Positions 45,499 to 54,205 of a stretch of 64,000 bases of DNA are shown here, piece by piece. The position numbers and the translations under genes were made by a program. The notes under the pieces are model-generated. The model had not been told where the DNA came from. It searched no databases and saw only the letters and a program-made list of their open reading frames with translations. The DNA is from Streptomyces sp. TLI_171 (GTDB lineage Bacteria; Actinomycetota; Actinomycetes; Streptomycetales; Streptomycetaceae): assembly GCF_003610255.1 (NCBI RefSeq), contig NZ_RAPS01000001.1, positions 6,413,001-6,477,000 of the forward strand, in the 5' to 3' direction. Every line of letters begins with the position of its first letter. Positions within the stretch are counted from its first letter, which is position 1.

Positions 45499-46734
45499 AT
45501 GGCAGCACCCGTGGACGCCGCCCCCGAGCGCGGCATCGACCTCGGCGACCCCGCGTTCTGGCGGCTCCCGGAGGAGTCCCGCGTCGCGGCGTTCGCCCAC
45601 CTGCGCGAGCGTTCCGGCCCGGTCGGGTTCACCGACCGGGCGACGGGGCGGAACTGCTGGGCGCTGGTGCGGCACGCCGACGTGATGACGGCCAGCCGGG
45701 CGCCGGAGGTGTACCTGTCGGGGCCGGGGGTGACCTCGCCGGAGCCGGCCCGCTGGGTGCGGACGGTGTTCGGGGACTCGATGGTCAACCTGGACGATCC
45801 CCGGCACGCGGACCTGCGCCGGGTGGTGGGGCGGGCGTTCACGCCCCGGCTGCTGGCCAAGGTGGAGGAGGACATCCGGGAGATCTCCGTCCGGCTGGTG
45901 GACCGGCTGGAGCGGGAGCGTCCGACGGACTTCGTGGACGCGGTCGCCGCGGAGCTCCCGTACCAGGTGATCTGCTCGATGATGGGCATCCCGGAGGAGC
46001 AGCGCCGCCGCATCCTGGCCCGGATCAACCGGGCGGCCGCCTCGGCGGGGGTGGCGCGCAGCGCGCTGCGGGTGCCGGGGCGCGGGCTGCGGGCGCTGGC
46101 GGCGATGCAGTTGACGGTGGCCGCGCTCGGTCGGGAGCGCCGCCGCCGCCCGACCGGCGACCTGATCTCCGCGCTGGTCACCGCCGACGTGGACGGCCGC
46201 CGGCTGGGAGCCCGCGAACTGGGCGCGTTCTTCTCGCTGCTGCTGGTGGCGGGCGTGGAGACCACCCGCAACGCGCTGGCCCACGGGCTGCACCTGCTGA
46301 CGGTCAACCCCGAGCAGCGGGCGCTGCTGCTGGCCGACCTGGACGGACGCCTGGGCGGCGCGGTGGAGGAGATCGTCCGCTACTCGACGCCGATCGTGCA
46401 GTTCCGCCGCACCGTGGCGGTCGACCACCGGCTGTCCGGGGTGCGGCTCGCCGCCGGGGACAAGGTCGTGATGTTCTACGGCTCCGCCAACCGCGACGAG
46501 GCGGTCTTCGCCGCCCCGGACGCCTTGGACATCACCCGCTCGCCCAATCCGCACCTGGGGTTCGGCGGCGGCGGCCCGCACTTCTGCCTCGGGGCGCACC
46601 TGGCCCGGCAGGAGATGCGCACCCTGCTGCGCGAACTGTTCACCCGGCTCCCGGAGATCCGTTCCACGGCGGCGCCGGAGCTGGTGCCGTCCTCCTTCGA
46701 CCACCGGGTCCGCTCGCTGCGCTTCACCTTCTGA
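45499..46734 (+). CDS. Cytochrome P450
   Basis: The 411-residue soluble P450 has the I-helix oxygen-binding AGVETT (about 250-255), the K-helix EEIVR and the heme loop FGGGGPHFCLGAHLAR with Cys363 as iron ligand. FGGGGPHFCLGAHLAR and MVNLDDPRHADLRR resemble the CYP124/125/142-type sterol and lipid hydroxylases; this subfamily guess is weak. No ferredoxin or reductase gene is adjacent. It has its own promoter and terminator, so it is monocistronic. Confidence 0.94.
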   Translation: MAAPVDAAPERGIDLGDPAFWRLPEESRVAAFAHLRERSGPVGFTDRATGRNCWALVRHADVMTASRAPEVYLSGPGVTSPEPARWVRTVFGDSMVNLDDPRHADLRRVVGRAFTPRLLAKVEEDIREISVRLVDRLERERPTDFVDAVAAELPYQVICSMMGIPEEQRRRILARINRAAASAGVARSALRVPGRGLRALAAMQLTVAALGRERRRRPTGDLISALVTADVDGRRLGARELGAFFSLLLVAGVETTRNALAHGLHLLTVNPEQRALLLADLDGRLGGAVEEIVRYSTPIVQFRRTVAVDHRLSGVRLAAGDKVVMFYGSANRDEAVFAAPDALDITRSPNPHLGFGGGGPHFCLGAHLARQEMRTLLRELFTRLPEIRSTAAPELVPSSFDHRVRSLRFTF

Positions 46735-46760
46735 CCTGCGGACCTACGGCCGGAGCAGCC

Positions 46761-46795
46761 GGAAGGGGCGGCCACGAGGTGTGGCCGCCCCTTCC
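46761..46795. terminator. Strong bidirectional terminator
   Basis: A perfect 15-bp stem (GGAAGGGGCGGCCAC and its complement) with a 5-nt loop separates the convergent P450 gene and the zinc-ribbon gene. In the + direction the stem is followed by CGCGGG rather than U residues. Confidence 0.88.
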
Positions 46796-46807
46796 CGCGG
46801 GCGAGGG

Positions 46808-47065
46808 TCAGGACGGGTGGGTGCCCACCGCGTCGCGGACCTCCGCGCCGAGCACGCTGTTGGCGCGGGCGCAGTGCGCGCCGCAGAAGAAGCGGCCCGC
46901 GACCTCGACGCCGTGGCCGACGATCCGCACCGTGCACTGCTCGCAGCGCGGAGCCAGCTTCTCCATCGCGCACTCGAAACTGTCGAAGACGTAGGTGTCT
47001 CCGGTGATCGTCTTGATCTCGAAGGACAGCCAGTAGTCGTTCTGGCACACCACGCAGACCGCCAT
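46808..47065 (-). CDS. Small zinc-ribbon protein
   Basis: The 85-residue protein has three Cys pairs: CVVC near the start, CEQC in the middle and CGAHC near the end, with DSFECAMEKLAP and VGHGVEVAGRFFCGAHCARA between. Such proteins are widespread in streptomycetes; some are labelled metallothionein-like. It probably binds zinc; its role is unknown. The ATG at 47065 has a GAGAGGAG site. Confidence 0.8.
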   Translation of the reverse strand: MAVCVVCQNDYWLSFEIKTITGDTYVFDSFECAMEKLAPRCEQCTVRIVGHGVEVAGRFFCGAHCARANSVLGAEVRDAVGTHPS

Positions 47066-47222
47066 CTCGGGCTCCTCTCGCCGTACGGGTCCACCGCCGA
47101 GTCTTGGCCCGGCCGCGGCGGGCGGCAATCGGCGGCGGTCCGAACGGACAAAAGCTCACGCAAAGGGCATAAGCCATTCGATAATGGTCGGCAGGGCCCA
47201 GGGTTCAGCCGAGGAGGCCGAG

Positions 47223-47558
47223 ATGATCATCCGAATCTGGGAGGCCCACGTCTCCCCGCACCGCGTCGAGGAGTTCTGCGCCCGCCTCGCCTCGACGGTG
47301 CTCCCCGGCCTCGGCCGCTGGGACGGCTTCCTCGGCGGGGAGCTGCTGCGCGCCTGCGCCGACGGCGACCACCGGGTCCAGATGATCACCCGCTGGCGCG
47401 ACGAAGAGGCCCTGCGCGCCTACGCCGGCCCGATGTGGCGGATCCGCCCGGTCTGGTCCGAGGGCGAGCTCCACGACCTCGAACACCCGCCCACGGTCGT
47501 CCACTTCCACTCCCTGAGCCGCCTCGACACCGCCCCCGGGCAGCCCGCCGGGCAGTGA
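47223..47558 (+). CDS. Small dimeric alpha-beta barrel (antibiotic-monooxygenase-like) protein
   Basis: The 111-residue protein MIIRIWEAHVSPHRVEEFCA... has the ferredoxin-like alpha-beta pattern and final HFHSL seen in ABM-type and EthD-type proteins. It may oxidise a small aromatic substrate or bind heme-like ligands; no substrate can be given. The ATG at 47223 has GAGGAGG. It meets the convergent Lrp gene end to end. Confidence 0.7.
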   Translation: MIIRIWEAHVSPHRVEEFCARLASTVLPGLGRWDGFLGGELLRACADGDHRVQMITRWRDEEALRAYAGPMWRIRPVWSEGELHDLEHPPTVVHFHSLSRLDTAPGQPAGQ

Positions 47559-48017
47559 TCAGCCGGCCACCGGGATCCCGCCGTCGGCCTTGACCTGCTT
47601 CATCGTCAGGTGCGAGTGCACCTGCGCGATGCCCGGCAGGCCGGACAGCACGTCGGTGACGAAGCGCTCGTACGCCGCCAGGTCCGCGACGGCCACCCGC
47701 AGCAGGTAGTCCGGATCGCCGAACAGCCGGTGCGCCTCGACCACCTCCGGCAGCTCCGCCACCCGGCGTTCGAACTCCGCCACCGTGGCGCGGTCCTCGT
47801 GGCGCATCACCACCGTCACGAACGGCTGGAAGGCCCGGCCCACCGCCGCCGGGTCGAGCTGGGCCCGGTAGCCGCGGATCACGCCCTGCTGTTCGAGCTG
47901 GCGGACCCGGCGCAGGCACGGGGACGGGGTCAGGCCCACCCGGTCGGCGAGTTCGGCATTGGTCAGCCGGCCGTCCTGCTGGAGCTCGTGGAGGATTCTG
48001 CGATCAAGGCGGTCCAT
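47559..48017 (-). CDS. Lrp/AsnC family regulator
   Basis: A 152-residue Lrp/AsnC protein: DRLDRRILHELQQDGRLTNA, VGLTPSPCLRRVRQLEQQGVI and the RAM domain EVVEAHRLFGDPDYLLRVAV. It is divergent from a LysE-type exporter, a standard pair in which the regulator turns on amino-acid export when the amino acid is in excess. No ribosome site is seen before the ATG. Confidence 0.93.
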   Translation of the reverse strand: MDRLDRRILHELQQDGRLTNAELADRVGLTPSPCLRRVRQLEQQGVIRGYRAQLDPAAVGRAFQPFVTVVMRHEDRATVAEFERRVAELPEVVEAHRLFGDPDYLLRVAVADLAAYERFVTDVLSGLPGIAQVHSHLTMKQVKADGGIPVAG

Positions 48018-48132
48018 GGCGCAACATTCTGCTAAACCACCGGGCTGACCAGCCGAAACGGGTCATCGGCTGCCAGTCGCGGACCGATAGCGTCCTGGAC
48101 GTCCGCCACTCCGCCCGCCTCCCGAAGGTGCC

Positions 48133-48762
48133 ATGGACCCGCACGCGCTGCTGCTCTTCCTCGGCGTCGACCTGCTGCTGGTCTGCACGCCGGGACCCGA
48201 CTGGCTGTACATCGCCGCCCGCGGCCTCGGCCAGGGCCGCCGCGCCGCGCTCACCGCCGTCGCCGGGGTCTGCGCCGGCTACACCGTGCACACCGCGCTC
48301 TCCGCCGCCGGACTGGCCGCCGCCCTGCGCGCCGTCCCCGCCCTGCTGCCCGCGCTGCGCCTGGCCGGGGCCGGCTACCTGGCCTTCCTCGCCGTCACCA
48401 TGCTGCTCACGCTGCGCCGGGGCGCCGCCGCGGCGGCGCCGACCGCCGCCCGGCCGCAACCCGCCCGCACGGTGCTGCGCCAGTCGCTGCTGACCGCCCT
48501 GCTCAACCCCAAGGGCCTGCTGCTCTACCTGTCGCTGGTCCCGCAGTTCGTCACGCCGTACGCCGCGCTGCCGGTGGGCGCCCAGGTCGCCGCGCTCGGC
48601 GCGGTCAACGTGCTGTCCTGCGCCGCCGTCTACTCGGCGGTCGCGCTCGCCACCGCCCGCCTGGGCGGCCGCCTCGGCGCCACCCCGACGGCGGCCCGCC
48701 GGCTCTCCGCGGTCTCCGCGGTCCTGCTGCTCGCGGTGGCGGGCGTGACCGCGGCCGCCTGA
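48133..48762 (+). CDS. LysE family amino-acid exporter
   Basis: Six hydrophobic helices in 209 residues with CTPGPDWLYIAARGLGQGRRAAL, the family's first-helix signature, and LLNPKGLLLYLSLVPQF in the middle. LysE/RhtB proteins export amino acids. The divergent Lrp regulator is its likely activator. It is convergent with the PucR gene, 25 bp apart. Confidence 0.93.
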   Translation: MDPHALLLFLGVDLLLVCTPGPDWLYIAARGLGQGRRAALTAVAGVCAGYTVHTALSAAGLAAALRAVPALLPALRLAGAGYLAFLAVTMLLTLRRGAAAAAPTAARPQPARTVLRQSLLTALLNPKGLLLYLSLVPQFVTPYAALPVGAQVAALGAVNVLSCAAVYSAVALATARLGGRLGATPTAARRLSAVSAVLLLAVAGVTAAA

Positions 48763-48787
48763 CGGCCCGTCGGCCCGCCCGGCGGGC

Positions 48788-50041
48788 TCAGAGCGCCGCG
48801 GTGTCGTGGGCGGCGAGGGCGGCGCGCAGGGTGAGCAGGTCGGGGCCGCGGACGGCGTCCAGGCCGGTCAGGTCGGCGGTGCGGCGCAGCCGGTAGTCGA
48901 CGGTGTTGGGGTGGACCAGCAGGCGGGCGGCGGTCCGGCGGCGGTCGAGGCCGCAGCCGAGGAAGGCGCGCAGGGTGTCGAGGAGTTCGGGGCGGCCGGC
49001 CAGCGGGGCGAGCAGCGCGGCGAGGGCGTCGCGGGCCGGCCCGGGGCGGCTGAGCTGGTACTCCAGCAGGACGTCTTCGAGCAGGTGCAGGCCCGGCCCG
49101 CGGCCGGTGGCCCCGGCGACCTGCCGGACGTCGGCGGCGAGCCGGACCGCGGCGGCCACGTCCTTCGGGGCGGCGGCGGTGGCGGCCACCAGCAGGTCGG
49201 CCCCGCAGGCGTGGGCCAGCCGCTCGACCAGCGCGGCCAGCATCTCGCGGTCGACGGCGCCGGCCGGGCCGGGGGAGTCGTCGGGCAGCAGCAGCGGCCC
49301 GCCGTCGGCGGCCAGCGCGGCGAGCGGCACCCCCTCCGTGCGGCGGTCCAACTCGGCGCGCAGGCGGCGGAGTTTGCGGCGGGCGACGACCGAGCGGTTG
49401 ACACCGGGCCGGGACTCGTCGGGGTGCGGGCCGATGGCCAGCGACAGCACCAGGTAGCGGGCGGGCAGTCGGATCCCGGCCCGGTCGGCGGCGGCGCGCG
49501 GGTCGCCGCCCTCCAGCAGCCGGGACAGCAGGGCCTGCCGGGAGACCTGCTCGTCGCCGAGCGCGGCCTGCCGTTCCTGGACGTACCCGGCGGCGACCGC
49601 GCAGCTGACCACCTGCAGGTAGCCGAGCAGCCGGTCCTGCGCGGTGGCGATGTCGGGCAGGTCGGCGGGTTCGGCCTCGGCCAGCACCCGGGCCGCGCAC
49701 AGCTGGGCGCCCAGGTGGTAGGCGCCGACCACGGACTCCAGCGGCACGCCCTCGTCGGCGCGCCGGGCGGAGGACTCGCGGATCCTCGCCAGCTCGCCCT
49801 CGCCGGGCAGCTCACCGGTGCGCATCACCTCGACGAACGCCCGGATGCCGCGCTCGACCTGACGGGTGATCTCGCCGCGCAGCTGCTCGGGCGGCAGCGC
49901 GTGGTAGGCCGGGAGCCGGTCCAGCAGGCGGGTCATCACCTCGGGGGCCAGCGCGGGGGCCAGCGCGAGCAGCCGCAGGTGGACGGGGCTGCCGCCGAAC
50001 CGGGGTTCGACGGCGGCCGGTTCGGCGTTGGGTGCGGTCAC
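48788..50041 (-). CDS. PucR-type helix-turn-helix regulator
   Basis: The 417-residue protein has a helical N-terminal sensor region (GVPLESVVGAYHLGAQL), a middle GGDEF-like degenerate domain and the PucR C-terminal helix-turn-helix (LLDTLRAFLGCGLDRRRTAARLLVHPNTVDYRLRR in two overlapping parts). Proteins of this family activate catabolic or secreted-enzyme genes. It is divergent from a secreted lipase gene across 154 bp that holds a strong palindrome. Confidence 0.9.
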   Translation of the reverse strand: MTAPNAEPAAVEPRFGGSPVHLRLLALAPALAPEVMTRLLDRLPAYHALPPEQLRGEITRQVERGIRAFVEVMRTGELPGEGELARIRESSARRADEGVPLESVVGAYHLGAQLCAARVLAEAEPADLPDIATAQDRLLGYLQVVSCAVAAGYVQERQAALGDEQVSRQALLSRLLEGGDPRAAADRAGIRLPARYLVLSLAIGPHPDESRPGVNRSVVARRKLRRLRAELDRRTEGVPLAALAADGGPLLLPDDSPGPAGAVDREMLAALVERLAHACGADLLVAATAAAPKDVAAAVRLAADVRQVAGATGRGPGLHLLEDVLLEYQLSRPGPARDALAALLAPLAGRPELLDTLRAFLGCGLDRRRTAARLLVHPNTVDYRLRRTADLTGLDAVRGPDLLTLRAALAAHDTAAL

Positions 50042-50114
50042 AATCCACCTCGCGAATGTCTGTGCAGCGGCCCGGCGACGCGACTGTTCGGCGCGTCCAT
50101 GATGGTTTCCCGGA

Positions 50115-50134
50115 GGTTACCTACCCGTAGGTAA
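50115..50134. promoter_or_regulatory. 20-bp palindrome between PucR and lipase genes
   Basis: GTTACCTAC and GTAGGTAAC are separated by CC. The tight spacing and TACC/GGTA core look like a TetR-family operator. No TetR gene is adjacent; PucR could be the ligand. Confidence 0.65.
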
Positions 50135-50195
50135 CTCCCGCGATCCCCCACCGTTGTCCAGGTCGCGCACCCACCCCCACAGAAACGGGAGAGCC

Positions 50196-51518
50196 ATGTA
50201 CCGAGCCGCCGCACGGCTGATCGCCACCGCCCTCGCCGCCGCCGCAGCGGCCACCGCCGCCCCGGCCGTGACCGCCTCCGCCGCCACCTCGGGCGACCCG
50301 TTCTACGCGTACGACGGCACCGCCCCGCTGTCGTCGATCGCGCCCGGTACCGTGCTGAAGACCCGCACCCTGCAGTACCACCTGCTGGGCCTGCCCACCC
50401 CCGTGCAGGCCGTCCAGCTGCTGTTCCGCACCACCGACGCGCAGGGCCGCCCCTCGGCCGGCGTCACCACCGTGGTCCGCGGCCTGGGCAGCGACGGCTC
50501 CAGGGCCGTCTCCTACCAGTCCTTCTACGACTCGCTGAACCCGGCCGACAGCCCGTCCCGGGCGATCGCCGGCGACCTCAGCCTGGGCGGGGCGATCGCC
50601 AACGCCGAGGCGCTGTTCGTGGTCCCGTTCGTGGCGCAGGGCTACGACGTGGTGATCCCCGACACCGAGGGCCAGAGCGCGGACTTCGCGGCCGGGCCGG
50701 AGTACGGCACCACCACGCTGGACTCGATCCGGGCCGCCTCCGCCTCGCCGGCCACCGGCATGAGCGCCACCACCCGGGTCGGCATGCTCGGCTACTCCGG
50801 CGGCGCGATCGCCACCAACTGGGCCGCCGCGCTCGCCCCGTCCTACGCGCCGGACGTCAACCGCCGCCTGGTCGGCTTCGCGGAGGGCGGCCTGCTGGTC
50901 GACCCCGCGCACAACCTGAAGTACGTGGCCGGCGGGGTGGTCTGGCCCGGCGTCATCCCGATGGCGATCATCGGCGTGGCCCGCGCCTACGACCTCGACC
51001 TGCAGCCCTACCTGAGCGACTACGGCAAGCAGGTGTACGCGAAGATGCAGGACGCGTCCATCGTGAACGCGCTCGGCCAGTACCCCGGGCTGAGCTGGCA
51101 GAAGCTCGCCAAGCCGGAGTACGCGAACCCGAACTCGGTGCCCGCCTTCCTGGCCGCCGTCAACAAGGTCAACCTCGGTTCGGCGCCCACTCCGAGCGTC
51201 CCCGGCTACATCGCGCAGGGCAACGGCGGCGTGCTGGAGGGCACCTTCAGCAACATCTCCGGCATCGGCACCGGCGACGGCGTGATGGTGGCCGGCGACG
51301 TCCGCGCGCTGGCCCGGCAGTACTGCGCCACCGGCAACAGCAAGATCAAGTTCCAGCAGTACGACCTGCTCAGCCACCTCGGCGCGGCCGTCCCGTGGGC
51401 CCCCACCGCGGTCCTCTACCTGAACGACCGCTTCGCCGGGAAGTCCGCCCCCACCGACTGCGGCTGGATCCCGTCCGGCAACTCGCTCGCCCCCGAGAAG
51501 CCCGCGCTGGCGGGCTGA
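50196..51518 (+). CDS. Secreted lipase (fungal LIP / secretory lipase family)
   Basis: An Ala-rich signal peptide (about residues 1-30, ending at ASA) leads a 410-residue alpha/beta hydrolase. The nucleophile elbow is GYSGGA with Ser201, preceded by VVIPDTEGQSADFAAG. The family is the secretory lipases (LIP) known from Candida and actinobacteria, which cleave triglycerides outside the cell. The ATG at 50196 has GGGAGAG. A perfect palindromic terminator follows. Confidence 0.9.
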   Translation: MYRAAARLIATALAAAAAATAAPAVTASAATSGDPFYAYDGTAPLSSIAPGTVLKTRTLQYHLLGLPTPVQAVQLLFRTTDAQGRPSAGVTTVVRGLGSDGSRAVSYQSFYDSLNPADSPSRAIAGDLSLGGAIANAEALFVVPFVAQGYDVVIPDTEGQSADFAAGPEYGTTTLDSIRAASASPATGMSATTRVGMLGYSGGAIATNWAAALAPSYAPDVNRRLVGFAEGGLLVDPAHNLKYVAGGVVWPGVIPMAIIGVARAYDLDLQPYLSDYGKQVYAKMQDASIVNALGQYPGLSWQKLAKPEYANPNSVPAFLAAVNKVNLGSAPTPSVPGYIAQGNGGVLEGTFSNISGIGTGDGVMVAGDVRALARQYCATGNSKIKFQQYDLLSHLGAAVPWAPTAVLYLNDRFAGKSAPTDCGWIPSGNSLAPEKPALAG

Positions 51519-51524
51519 GCACCA

Positions 51525-51562
51525 CCGGGGGTCCCGCCCACCGCGGTGGGCGGGACCCCCGG
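51525..51562. terminator. Strong bidirectional terminator (perfect 38-bp palindrome)
   Basis: Arms of 18 bases (starting CCGGGGGTCCCGCCCACC) are exact complements around a 2-base centre. It lies between the lipase stop and the convergent HdeD-like gene. Confidence 0.9.
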
Positions 51563-51582
51563 CCGACGGGGCCGACGCGGCG

Positions 51583-52182
51583 TCAGAGGTCGCGCGGGTA
51601 CGCCTTCGCGCCGCTGCGGATCCGGAGCGCGGCGACGATCTCGGTGACGCCGAGGACGATCAGGCCGCAGGCCGCCAGCACCGCCAGCGCCTTGATCGAG
51701 TGGGCCGGCCACACCATCAGCACGATGCCCGCCACCACGCTCAGACCGCCGACGAAGCCCTGCCAGCCGCGGGCCGGCATCTGCGGGTCGGAGGCCACCG
51801 CGGCGAGGTGGGTGATGCCGCGGAACAGCCAGCCAATGCCGATCCACAGCGCCAGCAGCAGTACCGACTGCGCGGCCGACCGGAAGCACAGCAGCCCCAG
51901 CAGCACGCAGATCGCGCCGCTGATGAACGCCAGCACCCGCATCGCCGTCGCCACGTGCGTGCCGAACGCGGCGACCAGCTGCACCACGCCGATCACCAGC
52001 AGGTACACGCCGAACAGCACGCCGACCACCCACAGCGTCTGCTTCGGCCACACCACCACGACGATCCCCAGCGCCAGCGAGATCAGCCCGCCCGCCAGCA
52101 CCGCCTGCCAGGCCAGCCGGGCCAGTTGCTGGAACGGGCCTGGCAGGTCGTCGCGGGAGTCGATCCGGTACGGGGCACTCAT
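51583..52182 (-). CDS. HdeD-like (DUF308) membrane protein
   Basis: Six hydrophobic helices in 199 residues, arranged in pairs, with GIVVVVWPKQTL and GIVLMVWPAHSI repeated in each half, as in the DUF308/HdeD family of acid-resistance membrane proteins. The function in actinobacteria is not known. The ATG at 52182 has CGGAGGAG. Confidence 0.9.
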   Translation of the reverse strand: MSAPYRIDSRDDLPGPFQQLARLAWQAVLAGGLISLALGIVVVVWPKQTLWVVGVLFGVYLLVIGVVQLVAAFGTHVATAMRVLAFISGAICVLLGLLCFRSAAQSVLLLALWIGIGWLFRGITHLAAVASDPQMPARGWQGFVGGLSVVAGIVLMVWPAHSIKALAVLAACGLIVLGVTEIVAALRIRSGAKAYPRDL

Positions 52183-52302
52183 GGCTCCTCCGAGAGGCCG
52201 GTGCGGAAAGGGCAGGACACCTACCACCCTCCGCGCCCGCACCTGGATCCGCCACCGCCCGTTCACCCTTTCGGACCGACCCGCCGTCTACTATCTGACG
52301 CT

Positions 52303-54165
52303 ATGACGGATCAGGGGCGGGGGAGCCCGGGGGCGTTGGCGGAGGACGGCGACCCGGAGCCGGGGACCGCCGCCACCGGCGAGCCGATCGGCGGGCACTA
52401 CATCGTCTGCGGCGGGAACTCGCTCGCGCACCGGCTGATCCTCGAACTCACCGAGCAGTACGAAGTCCCGGTGGTCGCCGTGGTGCCGGACCGGTCGCGC
52501 GAGCACGGGCCGGCGATCGGTCAGATACCCGGTGTGGCGGCCGTCCTGGAGTACTCGACCGTCACCGGCGAGGCGCTCGGCGCGGCGGGCGTCGAGCGGG
52601 CGCGCGGGATCGCCCTGATGGACGGCACCGACCAGGAGAACATCCACGCCGCGCTGGCCGCCGAGAACCGCAACCCCGGGGTGCGGATCGTGCTGCGGAT
52701 CTTCAACCAGCGGCTCGGCGAGCACCTGGAGAAGCTGCTGCCCAACTGCGCGGCGCTGTCCGGCTCCGCGACCGCCGCACCCGCCTTCACCAACGGCGCG
52801 CTGAACCGCCCGCACACCGTCGAGGTCGGCGGTCGGCAGCTGTACGTCGCCTACGGCCAGGACATCCGGAGCAACCAGGTCTGCCTGGTCGCCGACCGGA
52901 TCGACCGCCAGGACCTCAGCCGGCTGCGGTTGCTGCCCGAGACCGGCGGCCGGGCGGCCGACTTCATCCGGCTCGCCGAGCGTTTCGGCAGCGGCGAGGG
53001 CCCGATCGAACTCGGCCGCCCCGACCTCACCCCCGCCCACGGGGGCGGCGACCTCGCCGCGCTTCAGCCGCTCGACACCGAACCGCCGCTGCGGCCGCCG
53101 CTGCGCAAGCGCCTGAAGTGGTGGCTGCTCGACAGCCTCAAGTACTTCACCAACACCCGGCTGCGGATGATCCTGATCACCGCCTTCGCGGCGATCGTGG
53201 TCGGCGCCGCGGTGCTCGCCCGGCACAGCACCCACCCCGGCGGGATCGGCTGGACGCTGTACTTCACGCTGCTGGACGCCGCCGGCGCCGTGCAGCCCGA
53301 CGTGCCGGGGCAGGTGCTCGGCGACGCCTGGGCGCGGGCCGCCCAGGTGCTGATCACCTTCTGCGGCATCACCTTCGTCCCCGTCGCCACGGCGATCGTG
53401 GTCGAGGCGCTGGCCAGCGGCCGCCGCGGCGCGCCCCGCCCGCCCGGGGCCCGCACCCGCGACCACGTCATCGTGGTCGGCCTCGGCAACGTCGGCACCC
53501 GGGTCGCCACCCTGATCCACGGCACCGGCCTGCCGGTGGTCTGCTTGGAACGCGACCCGCAGGCCCGCGGCATCGCCGCCGCGCGCGCCCTCGGCATTCC
53601 CGTCCTGATCGGCGACGGCCCGCTGGAGGCGCAGCTCAAGCAGGCCCAGGTCAAGCACGCCCGCGCCGTCGTCGCCGTCACCTCCGACGACGCCGTCAAC
53701 CTCGAAGCCGCCCTCGAAGCGCGCGCCGTCCGCCCCGAAGTCCGCATCGTGGTGCGGCTGTTCGACGACGACTTCGCCCACCATGTGTACGCCACGCTGG
53801 GCAACGTCGCCTCCCGCTCGCTCTCCTACCTGGCCGCCCCCGCCTTCGCCGCCGCCCTGATGGGCCGTGAAGTCCTCGGCACCCTCTCGGTCTTCCGGCA
53901 CGTGCTGCTGGTCGCCGAGCTCACCGTCGAGGAGGGCTCCGCGCTCGACGGCGTGAACCTCGGCGACCTGGAAGGCCCCGGCGGCGTCCGCGTCCTCGCC
54001 GTCCGGCTGCAACGCCGCACCGAGGTCTACCAGTGGAACTTCGCCGACCGCTCCCGTCGCCTGGCCACCGGCGACCGCATCGTGGTCGCCGCCACCCGCG
54101 CCGGGCTGGCCCGCATCATCCAGGAGCCGGGGTCCCCGGCCGGCGAGGCAGCCGACCTGCCCTGA
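52303..54165 (+). CDS. Two-RCK membrane protein, channel-like without K+ filter
   Basis: This 620-residue protein has an RCK_N/TrkA-N domain at about 28-150 (HYIVCGGNSLAHRLILEL), a membrane core at about 285-375 with two helices and a re-entrant-like segment between, and a second RCK_N domain from about 387 (HVIVVGLGNVGTRVATLI) followed by a C-terminal RCK_C-like part. The region that should hold a TVGYG filter reads DAAGAVQP. It could be a CASTOR-like channel or an NAD-gated regulator. TACTAT lies 8 bases before the ATG, so the mRNA may be leaderless. Confidence 0.87.
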   Translation: MTDQGRGSPGALAEDGDPEPGTAATGEPIGGHYIVCGGNSLAHRLILELTEQYEVPVVAVVPDRSREHGPAIGQIPGVAAVLEYSTVTGEALGAAGVERARGIALMDGTDQENIHAALAAENRNPGVRIVLRIFNQRLGEHLEKLLPNCAALSGSATAAPAFTNGALNRPHTVEVGGRQLYVAYGQDIRSNQVCLVADRIDRQDLSRLRLLPETGGRAADFIRLAERFGSGEGPIELGRPDLTPAHGGGDLAALQPLDTEPPLRPPLRKRLKWWLLDSLKYFTNTRLRMILITAFAAIVVGAAVLARHSTHPGGIGWTLYFTLLDAAGAVQPDVPGQVLGDAWARAAQVLITFCGITFVPVATAIVVEALASGRRGAPRPPGARTRDHVIVVGLGNVGTRVATLIHGTGLPVVCLERDPQARGIAAARALGIPVLIGDGPLEAQLKQAQVKHARAVVAVTSDDAVNLEAALEARAVRPEVRIVVRLFDDDFAHHVYATLGNVASRSLSYLAAPAFAAALMGREVLGTLSVFRHVLLVAELTVEEGSALDGVNLGDLEGPGGVRVLAVRLQRRTEVYQWNFADRSRRLATGDRIVVAATRAGLARIIQEPGSPAGEAADLP

Positions 54166-54205
54166 CCGGACCGGCCCGGGGTGCGGGTGGCGGCGACCAC
54201 GACGG

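Noticed and set aside
44549..46734. EI24 plus P450 as part of a biosynthetic cluster
   Set aside because: A hairpin and a separate promoter divide them, and no synthase, ferredoxin or tailoring gene is near.
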